This document shows, piece by piece, positions 22,920 through 34,812 of a DNA stretch of 64,000 bases. How positions within the stretch are numbered: the first letter of the stretch is position 1; the number at the start of each line of letters is the position of its first letter. This stretch comes from Zychaea mexicana (Eukaryota; Mucoromycota; Mucoromycetes; Mucorales; Lichtheimiaceae), in NCBI RefSeq assembly GCF_025766255.1, contig NW_026516666.1:124001-188000 (forward strand), in the 5' to 3' direction. The notes under the pieces were generated by a model. That model was not told the origin of the DNA. It saw only the letters and a program-made list of their open reading frames with translations, and did no database searches. The translations under genes were made by a program, and so were the position numbers.

Positions 22920-24095
22920 ATTTCTCTCTCTCTCTCTCTTTCTCTCTCTTGTCTTGTTTGTGTCGCCCAGTAAAGAAGTTATATCGCGCGCGAAAGACTA
23001 AAAAGTGTTGAAAGGGAAGAAGAAGAAGAAGCGAAAAGAAAAGCCCAGCGGCAAACCAAAGGCCCAAAAAAAGGACTTATGAAAAACAAAGCTAGTTTCA
23101 TGGTGTAACCCACTTGCCAAGCAAAGCAAAAGCGACGGCCCGCTTTTTTGCCACGGGAGCAACCCCGAGGGTTTAAAACTTATTTTTAGAAAACCGCCCT
23201 TTTCTCTTTTCTTTTCAAGCCACCCGTTCCATGCTTTGCTTTTTTTTATATAGGGGGGGGGGGCGTAGCCCTTTTTGAGTCACTCTACCGTTTCTTTCCC
23301 ACTTGACGAACCAGCCAGTCCAAAGGTAAATTTCTCCTCTTTTCTTTTTCCAAACAAGCTTGGCAAGACCCAACCCACATGTGATGAAAACCATATAGTA
23401 TCGAATTTTATATTTTTGAAATCGCCAATATCGGGCGATTCTTGATATGACAATCTTCTCTCTGACCGGATTGGTTGTGTGTTGCCCTGCTTTGAGAAAG
23501 AAGGATGTTTCTGAATTTTTATCTAACTTTTTTTTTTTCCCCAAAGTTCTAGGTTTTTTTTGTAGCGTGCCGGATCAGAGCGTATGGGCTTCTTGGAGGT
23601 TTGAAGGTCACACCAAAAACTGCGGATGGATGTGGCGCTGTTGCCTTCGTCCAACCTAGTTCGTTCCATCTGTGACGCAACCTTTGTTCGCACCTTCACT
23701 TCATCTTAATGTCGTCATGCAAAGCAGTGCTCAACCACACGGTTTTCCACTGCGGATGATGCCACTTATACTCATGCAAATAACTAGATTCTCAATAGCG
23801 AAACGCATGGTAACTTGTTCCGTATGACTTTCCCTGATGAAAGTACCTTTAAGATAGCACTTGAGAAGGAGAGCTAGGTTTTCAAGTAGAATAGCTTTTA
23901 ATAAAAACATACATATTTGCTCTGCTCACAAACAAAAAAAGAACCATTACCTTGTAAAAGCAAAGAAGGCCAAGGGTGCACAGGAACTGGAGCACCAAAT
24001 GAACAAATTCAAAGTTCGGAAGCGGAATAAATCGCTTGCACGTCTTGTCTTTTTGCATATTCCCAGAATAATCCTTGACCCGAATTCCTTCAAAC
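22920..24095. other. Divergent intergenic region between chitin synthase and cyclophilin
   Basis: Holds a (CT)n tract at 22921-22950 beside the chitin synthase ATG and runs of A, T and G. No gene seen. Confidence 0.6.
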
Positions 24096-24961
24096 ATGGT
24101 AACGATTCTCAAATAACGATCGCATCGTCTTGTTGCTAGAGTTGAACACGTCTTTTCCCACTCACTCTTTTCTTTCTCTCCCCGTTAATTCTTAGTCAGT
24201 CACATTACACACAGATCTTGGCGATATTAAAATAGAAGTCTTTTGTGAATCGGTTCCACATTCAGCTGAAGTAAGGCGATCAATCAGATCCAGTCATAGT
24301 TTTCTTTACGCTTCAGACTTGATATGAGAGAAAGACAGACACTGACTATGGCTCTATTGGTCTTTTTTACAGAACTTTTTAGCATTATGTGCCAGTGGTT
24401 ATTACGACAACACTTTATTCCATCGTAACATTGCAGGTTTCATGCTTCAGGTAAAAGCAAAAGGTTTACAACGCCGGGGATATGCATAGTTACTCACAAC
24501 AACAATGTTTATACAGGGTGGTGATCCAACCGGTACTGGCAAAGGTGGTAACTCTATTTGGGGCAAAAAGTTCAATGACGAAATCCGATCCACGCTCAAG
24601 CACAATGCGCGAGGCATTGTATCCATGGCAAACTCAGGAGCCAACACGAATGGATCCCAGTTCTTTATAACATACGCCAAACACCCACATCTCGATACAA
24701 AATATACCGTCTTTGGAAAGTATGTATCATTAAGCAGTGTGTGTCACACACTCCTTTATTTTCCACAACTTGTCGAGAGAAAAAGGGTATATATATATAT
24801 GTATTAAAAATTTCAAAAATGATAGGGTCATTGACGGTCAAGACAGTACGTTAGATGCCATAGAAAAAGTGCCAGTGGATGAGAAACATCGACCGATTCA
24901 AGAAGTGCGTATACGCAATGTGACGATCCATGCCAACCCAATTGCTGATAAATCACGATAA
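24096..24961 (+). CDS. PPIL3: Peptidyl-prolyl cis-trans isomerase, cyclophilin PPIL3-like
   Basis: Five exons: 24096..24098, 24196..24270, 24373..24450, 24517..24719 and 24826..24961; 164 residues. The first coding exon is only the ATG, which is needed because [18 protein letters not shown] is the conserved start of this subfamily and no other ATG lies in frame. Cyclophilin motifs follow: [49 protein letters not shown] and [19 protein letters not shown]. The catalytic Arg (FHR) and FFITY core are present. It is a small single-domain protein without signal peptide, so nuclear or cytosolic. PPIL3 proteins are found in spliceosomes in animals, and that role is inferred only. It is transcribed away from the chitin synthase. 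Introns are 97, 102, 66 and 106 bp. Confidence 0.93.
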
Positions 24962-25005
24962 AAAAAAAGAGAGAGAGAGAGAGAGGACCAAGTTCTTTGT
25001 TTTCT

Positions 25006-25240
25006 TCAGTTGTTGTACACCATGGAAGCGATCAGTCGACCCACTCGATGATGTAGTACCAGTGATTTCAGCCGTGTTTTTGTTGTTGATAATGATGCTG
25101 TCGATGCTGTGGTTGTAGCTACAACTGTCGGTGCAATGGTGCTACTAGTGGGATGATGAATCTGTTGTTTTTTTTCTTCCCATCGTATCTGTTGCTCATG
25201 TTTGACAATTTCAGTTTGCTGCTCAATGTATTCTATCGCG
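25006..25240 (-). CDS. Possible C-terminal exon of an unidentified protein
   Basis: After a good acceptor (CCACATAG at about 25262) the minus strand is open to TGA at 25006. It starts AHVRQQRAIEYIEQQTEIVK and continues as a charged helix with many Gln/Glu, then a Ser/Thr/Ala-rich stretch ending IASMVYNN. The upstream exons could not be placed between here and 25700. It is either a small gene or chance. Confidence 0.25.
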
Positions 25241-25731
25241 CGTTGCTGCCGAACGTGTGCACTATGTGGATACTTTTTTGCAGTTTTGTTTGTTTTTGTT
25301 TTTTTTTGCGCAATTAGAAAATAACTTTTGGGGATGGGGTGGTGATAAAAAAAGACACACAATGCATGAATTTTTTTGGTTTGTATTCAAAAGTACCATG
25401 GATGTATACCGCTGCAAGTTGTCTGTTGTTAACAAATGCTGTTTTGGTTGATATGATCGAGTCCAAGAGGTAGAGCTCATTCTCTTCATTAAATGGTAGA
25501 GTCCATAGGAGAATGCGAAAAAGAAAGATGAGAGTAAGTAAATAACCGTTTTTATAGGGCAATTATACCTGCCAGTAGTAGTAATGCAGTAGTTAAAAAC
25601 AACAACAACAAAAGTAATAACAATGACGCACTGCTTTTTTTTTTCAGAATAATGAGGCAATTTTTTTATTTTTCAAAAAGCATTAAAACATGTGTTTAGA
25701 TTGTGGCACCGCTATATTGCCTCAAACTTTG

Positions 25732-27619
25732 CTAATCCTGAATGATTTGTACCAGCTTCTCGTACAAACATTCGGCGGTATACGCTGGTTCTGTCATTTC
25801 TACTGGCACGCATTTGATTCCAAAACTTGATATCTTGTCTACGTCCACAGGAATCTCTACACAGCATCAGAAAGAGAACCATATCATTATTCTTGCTGCA
25901 TCTATCGTATAAAAGAGTTTGGCCGTTTGAAACCGACGCTTACGTGAATTGGTGAGATAAATCATGTGGGTGAAGAACGCCGAAGGTGGCGATACCGTAT
26001 CTTTGGTCAACATAATACTAGGTCGTATAGGTTTATCGATGGGCAGCGGGTATCCTTCATACTGTGCCTTGGCATCGAAAAATCCTTGTTGCTGGGTATC
26101 GACCCATTGTGATTGATTCAGGGCTTCGGTGATGGTTTGTACGAAATCCAAGGCGCTGTAGCCTTCCGTTTCGCGATCATTTGACCCGTTCAAAATCAAG
26201 ATTTTGTGTTTGAGTGAGGGTGAATTTGCAACGGCCTGGCCGATCCCACGTAATATAAGACAGGGAACAATGGAGGTATAGAGAGACCCAATCGAGTAGA
26301 TGAGTGTTTTGGCCCTGGTCAAATGTTTGATGAATTTCGGGTTGGGCCATGGAAATACTTCTTGACCGAATTCATTCTGTATATTAAAGGAAAAAAAACG
26401 ATATTAGCTAAAATAAAGAGGAAAAAAAAAGTTACTGGTTTTACACTGCATTACCATATAATATATGCGTCGCACAGCCGCTGAAAGTTTCTGATCCGTC
26501 GTTTTATTAAACACCAAATTAGCGTTTGTCTTGTCTTCTTCTTCTTCGTCCTCTCCTTGTTGTTCTTGCAGCGACACGGGCAATGACGTGACATCTATTG
26601 GATGCTGGTGTGACGTTGACGACGACGACGACGATGGTATATTGCTAGTGGTTGACCCGGGATGGCTAATTTCGCACTGACCGCGTAGCGTGGTGCCATC
26701 CTGCAGCTCAGCAGCGATGGACGCCGTATGACTCGTGATAATGACGGGCACCACCGACGTTTCCTCCGCAATACCCGTAATGGCAGCAAAGATAAATATT
26801 GCCGCCTCCAACGATCCATAAAATAGCCGTGCGCCCGTCAAGAAAAAATTCCCAATCGACCCGTTGCGAAAGTTGAAGTTTTTGTAGGCGCGTTTCAAGA
26901 TTTCAAAGTTAAACATGACCAGAAACCCACGAATGGCTTCCTTTTTATCGGTCGAAATGGGGTTCCATAGTCTATAAAATAGAGAGAGAAGAAGGGATCA
27001 GCCCTTCTGGTAGAGGTGTGTGGCGCGTATCACTTTTTTACTTACTTGTGCCGACCCTGGACAATGAGGCTCCATTCATGACGTATTGTATATGCATCGC
27101 CTTCACTTGGAAGTCGATAACTCAGTAGGTCTTTTATCGCCTTTTTTTCCGGTGAGGCATTTTCATTGATCAGTCTTGTCAGCCGTGCACGGAGATCACC
27201 AATGCTAGGTCCGCCCAATACACGTAATAATTCGCTCTACAACATGGTGTCGTTTTAGTAGAGTAGTTGGAAAGCGGTGGAGCGGGGCCGCATAGGAAAC
27301 CGGAAAAACTTGCGGCTTGTCACCACCCCACCCCCAAGGATATAGGATACTACTACCCCGAAACAAGAAAAGAGAGACTCACTGTGGATCCACCATTATC
27401 TGAGATGCCCAGAATATATCGCACATCTTGTGTCAAATTTTGGAACGCAGGGGCTTGTCATACCAGTTGTCAGTAATATTGATTGCTGATCCGCATACAG
27501 TATATTTAATTTCACCATATCACAAGCACATCCACGCATTAAAGAAAACAGAAACAAAAGAAGCAACCTATGTCGTTACAAGCCGATCCACCGGATACAA
27601 TGACTAAAGACGCGTCCAT
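25732..27619 (-). CDS. CofD/YvcK-like (UPF0052) family protein
   Basis: Six exons: 27619..27568, 27453..27383, 27236..27046, 26971..26455, 26376..25944 and 25856..25732; 462 residues. The N-terminus DASLVIVSGGSACNDI takes the place of the Gly-rich nucleotide loop of the family. Then come YILGISDNGGSTSELLRVLGGPSIGDLRARL, FNFRNGSIGNFFLTGARLFYGSLEAAI, VVPVIITSHTASIAAELQDG, and in the C-terminal half TLIYSIGSLYTSIVPCLILRGI and KILILNGSNDRETEGYSALDFV. These are the conserved CofD blocks. A Ser/Glu-rich insertion of about 55 residues sits in the middle. Bacterial YvcK binds UDP-GlcNAc and supports wall synthesis and gluconeogenic growth. CofD itself makes the F420 cofactor, which fungi lack. The role here is unknown; it is probably cytosolic. 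Introns are 74-146 bp. Confidence 0.88.
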
Positions 27620-27737
27620 TTCAAAACAAAGAAAGAGAAAGAAGTAAAAAAATATAATAAATAGCAATCCTCCGAATAGATGGTGAAATCCGAAATACGT
27701 AAACGGTTCATAATATATACGGGAATTTTACAGAAGA

Positions 27738-27777
<40 letters not shown>

Positions 27778-30441
27778 TGAGAGATAAAGAAAGACAAGAG
27801 TTAGCTCGATTCAAGCGTTCCCCAACACTGCGCTGCTGCTTTACCATTATACATCAAATCAGAATTATTATTTTCGCCTAAGACTAAAATGTATGTATCT
27901 TATATCATTATTCACTACATACTGCACACTGCTTTTTTACGGTACTTTTTATGCATTGGACACCAATGGCGTAATTATCTCAAAAAAATTGAATCACAAC
28001 CATAACGCACACATGTGGTTTGTCCAAGGTTTTATACATGTGACAAGCCAGCATATTCATAATACTCGGTCTTGGGTGTATTATTATATACCAGATGGAT
28101 ACAGGGAAGCCCTGTAGAAGCACAAAACTAGAACTACACTTGACAATAAACTGAAGCACCAGCAACCCTGCGAACTTTTCACCTTATATGTGTATTTTAC
28201 GCACACCCAAATGGGATTGACTACTTGATTTGTGTGGGAATCAAACCAATTTTTTTTTTATAAAAGTACTTACTCGACACCGTCTCGTTCCTCTATTTAC
28301 AAAGTATGTACATGCATCCTAACTTTAGGTGAATTTTAAAAAAAAGCCGATATACAAGGTGATATTAATCCTGGGAGAACAGCCGTTGTCAAATCTGTAG
28401 TTATTACTTATTCATTGAGCTCAATATACACGTAAGACATTATTTTTGATACTGAGTGACTCGGCAGTAGCATATAGAGTGATGAAGCGCATGTTTCCCT
28501 ATATAGGAGCAGAAGCAAAGGGCAGGTTCTCTGTGTGTCGTTACACATGCAAAGCGACGTAAGAATAGTGTAAATTACTGTCCACCAGACAGCAGGTTGG
28601 TTTGTTCTACATAAGATTCACTGCCTGTTACTATTATAACTCTATATATTTCTAAATGATACGCAAACGCTGTAGGCTTGAATAGAGCGGACCCACCGAG
28701 CAATTGAAAGATGGTTGAGAGATGGAGAGGGGTAGGTAATATAATGACCCTAGTGTTAAAGTAAAGATTATAATAGGGCTAATATGATATGAGGAAGGGC
28801 ATGTTGATGTGTTTGAGCTACCGACTCATTGCAAAACGTGTAGATTTGTTCAACAAAAAGCGCAAGCACACTGTCAGCAATCTCACAAAGGAGTTGTTGA
28901 TGACGTGCATGCATAAAAAAAAAAAATGATGTCGACCCTAGTAGCAGCATTTATACGCATAAATTATTAAAATTAAAAACGACGAGCGCCTTCACACTGC
29001 ATCGTGACACACACTGGCACGGATTGCGTTCAGCCTATTAAGGAGTATTTCACGTTCAGTGACTATTCAGGAAGAAGAACAGATAATACCATTTAAGAAA
29101 GCACCTGTTGACTGCATCATCGCCTACTGCAGCTTTTTACAATGCATCGCAATGACGTTTATCCAACTCAAGCAATGATGGCTCCAGTGAGGCACCGAAC
29201 GACACTTTTGCAGTAGGATAACGAATTCCCTTATAAACGTCTCATTCGATTCATTTAAAAATTGGGTGATCAGACTGCGAACTCCATCGATGCGTTTTTT
29301 GCCGTTTGCAGTGCTTGTTATGGTTGCTGAAGCATAGGATCTTTCAAAAGCAAACCCATGTCTTTTCTCCCATGTTGAAAGGGCCGTATAAAGAATATGC
29401 TTGGATCACTGTTACCAGGAGTTCAAGAGGTGGATATTTTTGGACAATGAACACCTTACAAGAGTGGCCATGTCAATGGGTTACGAACTATAGCACTTGT
29501 AATATTTTTTGCTAAAACGGATGAGAAAACAAACAACAACAACAACACCAGGCGAGTACACCCTATTCGGCTCTGCCAACCGACAAGCTTTTAGTAGTAG
29601 TTATTAAGAGCTTGAAAAGAAGACAGCTTCTGTTCTCTCGTCATATACATTTTAAAGTTGTGCATACAACCCACATTGCATCATCGATATTGATCTTTCC
29701 ACGTATTGTACCAACGGGCAGCGATATAGTCACATTTACCTGATGTTTTTTTAGCATAATGTTCTTATTGCAAACCTTACACTGCGACATAACTTGCGTT
29801 TGTTTGTTACACCAATCAGTACAGGCGTATCTGCAAGAAGTATGGTTTCGGGGGGGGAGCACCAGAATTTTTTGTTTATATGACAGTCAAAAGTAAGCAT
29901 GAAACAATAAGGATACCCCCCCCCCGTAAAGTAAAAAGCGCACATGAACACATTGACTGTCAACCATCAGACATGCTGTTTGTTCCAAGTGAATCGGTCT
30001 ACCTTTTTTTTTTTTATATATTAGCAATTTATGCACGCGCTACCGCGTTATCCGACACTAATAGCAGCACTTTTTTTTTTCATGTCCACAACCCCTACTA
30101 CTACTATTATTATTACTACCCCCTCCCCGCCCCTTTCTTTTCTATCCAAAAGAGGTAGACAAAACACCCGTGTGCTGGTGTATGCTATTATTATTATTAA
30201 AAAAAAAGTAAGATGCGTGATGGAAAAAAAAAGGGGGGGGGAGGGGCAGGGGAGGGGACGTGTGTGATTATGTATGGAAGAAAAGAAAAGAAAGAAAAAC
30301 TAGCAGCATAGGAAGGGAAAGGAATGAGAAGGAGAAGAACGGACCAAAAGGTGAGTAGTATGTAAAGAAAGAAGGAAAGAAAGAGACTATGGTATATATA
30401 TTATTTATAAGAATGGGAAGCATCGTCGTCATACATCAAGA
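27620..30441. other. Gene-poor 2.8-kb stretch
   Basis: Only small ORFs. One at 29641-29862 (-) has a CKVC pair but nothing else recognisable. It includes a (CTA)n repeat, poly-C/poly-G runs near 29855 and 29917, and a G/A-rich block at 30230-30260. Confidence 0.5.
27738..27777. repeat. (CTA)n microsatellite
   Basis: Thirteen uninterrupted ACT/CTA triplets about 120 bp upstream of the CofD-like start codon. Confidence 0.95.
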
Positions 30442-31821
30442 CTAGGCAGCCGATTCAACATGGATCTCAAAGCGACCTTTCTTGATGATTCTGCGTTGTG
30501 GCAATGGCAGTTTTGCTACTGCTGTTGTTGTTGTTGTTGTTGTCGTTGTTGATGGCAAGGGAGGTGCTGTCCTTGACGCCAGCAGCGGTACTGGTGCTGG
30601 TGCTGGTGGTGATGGCATTGACGGCGAAACAACCTCCTCTTCTTCCAAAAAAGACGACTTTGTTGAAGTAGCAGCGGTCGATTCGTTTGTTTTCCAAAAC
30701 GATTCGTCCCAGATTGTCGGCTTATTGGCTGCTGCTGCTGCTGCTGCTACCACGGACAGACCACTGCTTTTGACAGACAGACACTCTTCATCCAAACTGA
30801 CATTGTCGTCCGATGATTGTTGTTGGTGTCGCTGATGTACATTGTTCATGTTGTTGTTGCTGCTGCCGTCATGATCAAAAATCCAATCATGGGTGGTGGT
30901 GGTGTTGTTGTTGTTAGTAGTAGTAGCAGCAGTATTGGCTGTCTGGTTGTTGCAGCTCAAGTAATAGTCAGTGGTGGTGGTGCTTGCATTGTTCACATCC
31001 ACAGCGATATCGTCTGGAAGGATCTTGATGCCTGCCAAATCAGCAAATTGTTTGGCGGTCAAATCCTCCGAGTGGGCAGTGATATTGGAAGAGGAGATGT
31101 ATGAGACATGGGAGTAGTGACGGACATGGTGCGTAGGATGATGATGATGATGATGGGAGTGCTGGTGTGTTGCAGTGGACCTGCTCCGTCTATGCAAGGG
31201 ACCAGCAGCAGTGGAAGATGTTGAAGACGAGGAGGTGCATTGGAGACTACTGGTGTGCCTGTGCTGGTTTCGTTTGACAAGTATGCCTCGTGGTACATTG
31301 TCATCCTGCCAGCATACAACGCGCGGGGTCGCTAGTACATCGTCGTCGTCGTCGTCGGCATCGTTTTTGCTGATGCTGCTAGGTGTATTGACAAGCGTAC
31401 TATTGTTGCTCTTGCTCAAGGTACTGTTGTTGTGCTGGGAGGTGACAGGTAAGGAGGACGGTGGAGCGGATGCCGCTTTCCTGTTTTGAGACAAGTCCAG
31501 CTTGTTGTTGGTGAGGGATTGTTTGCGGTAGCGGTAGCGTTCAAAAAGGGCATCATTTGCAAACGAGCTGGTGCTGCGTCTTCTGCGGGAATCGAAAAGT
31601 GGCTGCTCATGGCTGCAGATGCTTTGGAAAAAGGCACCAATAGAGGTCCGTCTGCTATGACTACTACTACTGTTACTACTACTACTACCGTAGTAGCCTG
31701 AGGAAGAGGAGGAAGAGGAGGTGGTTGTTATTGACCATGGAAAGAGTGATTTTTTGAGCTTGGAGAATTTGGTTTTTTCGTATGGATAAAACTCGTCGTC
31801 GTCGTCGTCGTCGTCGTCGGC

Positions 31822-31866
<45 letters not shown>

Positions 31867-32001
31867 CGGATAGTCGCTGTTGTCGTCGTCGTAATAGCTT
31901 GGTGAGTGGTAATGATGGTGTTTCTTCTCCTTTTTTGTGCTCGTATTGCGTTTGACCAATGATAACGATGCGAAGGCAAGGGTCATCGGCGGTATTATCA
32001 A
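30442..32001 (-). CDS. Low-complexity protein of unknown function
   Basis: A single open frame of 519 codons. ATG 32001 is the first candidate; Met6 (MTLAFASLSLVKRN) is an alternative. Most of it is homopolymeric: runs of Asp, Ser, His, Thr/Ala, Asn and Pro, encoded by long CTG/GTC/TTG triplet arrays on the plus strand. Less repetitive islands may be the functional parts: YPYEKTKFSKLKKSLFPW, RRTSIGAFFQSI, TPRVVCWQDDNVPRGILVKR, EDLTAKQFADLAGIKILPDD, KPTIWDESFWKTNE, and the very C-terminus RRIIKKGRFEIHVESAA. Basic and RRxS-like sites suggest a regulated cytosolic or nuclear protein. I do not recognise a domain. Confidence 0.6.
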
Positions 32002-32904
32002 GAGAGAGCAACAAAAGGCGTTTTGGGATGTGGACTAGGAAAAGAGTGAGAGAAAGAAGGAAAAGAGTAGTGCTCTGAGGAGAGGAGAGAGAGAGAGAGA
32101 GGAAAGATGTTGTTTGCTTCAAAGCTGCTGGTGCTGGTGCTGGTGCTGCGAATGATGATGGCGGTTTATCGTTAGGGGAGAGGTGGGGTATATGTGAGAT
32201 GGATGCGAGTGTGCGTGCGTTAATGTGTTAATGTGTGTGGAAGAGTGAGTGAGTGAGTGAGTGAGTGAGTGAGTGATGTGTGAGTGATGCGTATGTACAA
32301 GCGTGCGGTGTAAAATGACAGAAAAGCAAAGGAAAAAGAGAGAGAAAGAAAGAAAGGGAGCAAAAAAAGCAAGGCATGTTTGATGTAGAGCGTGTGTCTC
32401 GGATTTGGGGGTGGACGGGGGTGTGTGTGGGGATGGGGGTTTTGGTACTGTATTTGTTGGCAAAGGCAAGTCAAGTCAAAAGGGAAACCCTCTTTGGAAA
32501 TTATTCAGGCACCAGGCAACAACCACCCGCTGGGCTGCAGCAAACTTCAAATAAGAAATCCGCAGAGCAGAGCAGAGCAGAGCACAGGGAGAAGGAAAGG
32601 CGAGCGGAAACAAAAGCGGCATCTTCCCTCTTTGGTGTCATGCAAGATGTGTGTCTAGTCTACATACCCACACCGGGGGGGTCCCACTTCTTCCCGCAAC
32701 TCCAAGGGCGTCTATGTATTTCCATCGCATAAGAAACAACACTGAATTCTTTTTACGGTGGAACAAAATGGATGGGTTTACGCGTACACTATAAATCGAT
32801 TTACGTCACGGTCGCGCAGCTGTGTCTAATCCAAGAAGCCAAAGCCCTCTCTCTCTCTCTCTCTCTCTTTTTTTTTGCGTTTCTTTCCAACTTTTTGCAC
32901 CTCA
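32002..32904. other. Divergent intergenic region
   Basis: Lies between the low-complexity gene (-) and PI31 (+). It contains GA tracts at 32077-32103, a GAGT repeat at 32246-32275, and a CT tract plus T run at 32848-32876 just before the PI31 ATG. No gene seen. Confidence 0.6.
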
Positions 32905-34812
32905 ATGAGTGAACCCACCAAAGCAGTGCTGGATCCTGCATCCCTCTTGCACACAGTAGCTCAGATTACGCCAAAGACGCTTCAATCACCCTACGATGCA
33001 CTGGCAGCAGCCACCCACGCCATCATGTTGAGTGTCGGATGTCGATTCGCGGGTCTCGGTGACGATGCACGTCAAGGTAAGAACAGGTCTCTCCTTATAC
33101 ACACACACACACACACACACACACATGTTTTCCCTTTCTCTCTCAGAGCCTTACCCAACCAGCCGCACACCCCCCCTTACCACCCCCCCCACCACCTCCC
33201 GGAAAAGATTGTTATTATTGTTATTTTTATTATGATTAAAAAAAAAGAAACTCGAGAAAAGAAAAAGAAAATAAAAAAGACGTGTGTACAAGGGCCCGTC
33301 CATAACATCCTTGCGTCCTATCTTCCCATATACAGCACATACACAACCCTAATCCTTTTCTTTTTTGGGGAACACCAACCCCCCCCTCCCCGAAAATACT
33401 TGATTCGGTAATTTTTTTTTTTTATTTTTTATGCGGATAATTTCTTATAGAGGGAGATGGTTCAGTTCGAACATTGCCCGAAGCGTGGAATTCTCAGGGT
33501 CCTAGCTGTTATGCGTTCCGCTACAGTCATCCGCAGTCCAGCATGACGTTTTGTATCAAGTCGTTGAAGCTCGGTAACCGCTTCATTATGCATGGCATTG
33601 CCATTGAGGTAACGCTTCAACAAACATAGAGAACCATTGTCTGGGTTTTTTTTTGGTTTTTTATTTATAAATCATGCCAAACAACCTTTTATCATTGATG
33701 AAATGTAGGACAATAAGACAGCAACGCTGGATATCGATGCATCCCATTTCACTTCCAATGCCTTCTTCCCCTATGATCCGCGTGATTCAAAAGACCCGCT
33801 GGTGCATGGGCTCATTTCCACATCGCAGTTCCAAGAGTTTGTGAACCTGTTCAAAATCAACATTTTGCAACGGATCCTTCCTGGGCTGCAAAAGCCTGGC
33901 TATGAAGACACTTGTTCGTCGGCAACAACAGCAAGCAGGTAAAACTTATGAATGGAAAAAAAAGAAGAGAGAGCTTTACAACCAGGGGTTGTAACTTAAT
34001 AAATGTACTATTCACAGAACACAGCAACCACCACCGTCTTCATCGACAACAACACCACCATCGACACGGCCGCCCATCTTTGATGATCCTACTGCTGCCG
34101 ACGACACCTATTATGAGTAAGTTGCACGTTCTTACCCATCCTTCCCTTATTCCTCTACTCGTCCTGAAGCACTTAACAATGATGTAGTCCATTCAATGTA
34201 GGTCGGTCTGATCTGGAACCCATGGGCGGTGGTCTGCGCATGCCAGGGTAAGTCTTTGCTCTCGGAGGACTAGAAAGAATCTTTCCCCCCCTCTCACCAA
34301 TAAGAATGGGTTTTTCTCCTCGTAGTGATGGCGGCGGAATGTTTGTTGGTCCACACCATCCAATGTTCGGCGGTGTTGCTGATAATAGCCCAGATGCACG
34401 TTTGCCGCCGTAAGTGGTTATTATTATTATTATTGTTGTTGACATGACCCATACTGTGACGGAGAGGAGGAGGGGGATGTTTGCCGTTGTTGTTGTTGTA
34501 ACCCTTTCTTCTCATAATTCTAGGGGTGCTGCTCCCCCAGGGGCCAGATTCGATCCTATTGGGCCATTCATGCCGGATCCCAGACGAGGAGGAGCAGGAG
34601 GACTTGGTCGAAGTGGCCGTGGAGGAGGAAGAGGAAGAGGAGGTGTTGGCCGGTTCAGCGGTGAACCAGACAATGATGAGCTACCCCCACCCGTGAGTAC
34701 CCTTGTTTTTCTTTTCTCTCTCTCTCTCTCTCGCTCTGCATTGCAGTATAGATTTTACTAACATCATCCTATCTCGTGCGTTCTATAGAACTTTGACAAT
34801 TATTTCATGTAA
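32905..34812 (+). CDS. PSMF1: Proteasome inhibitor/regulator PI31
   Basis: Eight exons: 32905..33076, 33451..33608, 33709..33938, 34018..34116, 34188..34247, 34326..34409, 34524..34692 and 34789..34812; 331 residues. The N-terminal half is an FP (Fbxo7/PI31) domain: SPYDALAAATHAIMLSVGCRF, LPEAWNSQGPSCYAFRYSHP, SLKLGNRFIMHGIAIE. The C-terminal half is Pro/Gly/Arg-rich with the family signatures DLEPMGGG, GGGMFVGPHHPMF, PPGARFDPIGPF and PDNDELPPP, ending NFDNYFM. The disordered tail is what inserts into the 20S proteasome in animals and in yeast Fub1, so the role is inhibition or transport of 20S particles. The last coding exon encodes just seven residues. Introns run 71-374 bp; the first contains (CA)n and poly-C. 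Confidence 0.93.
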
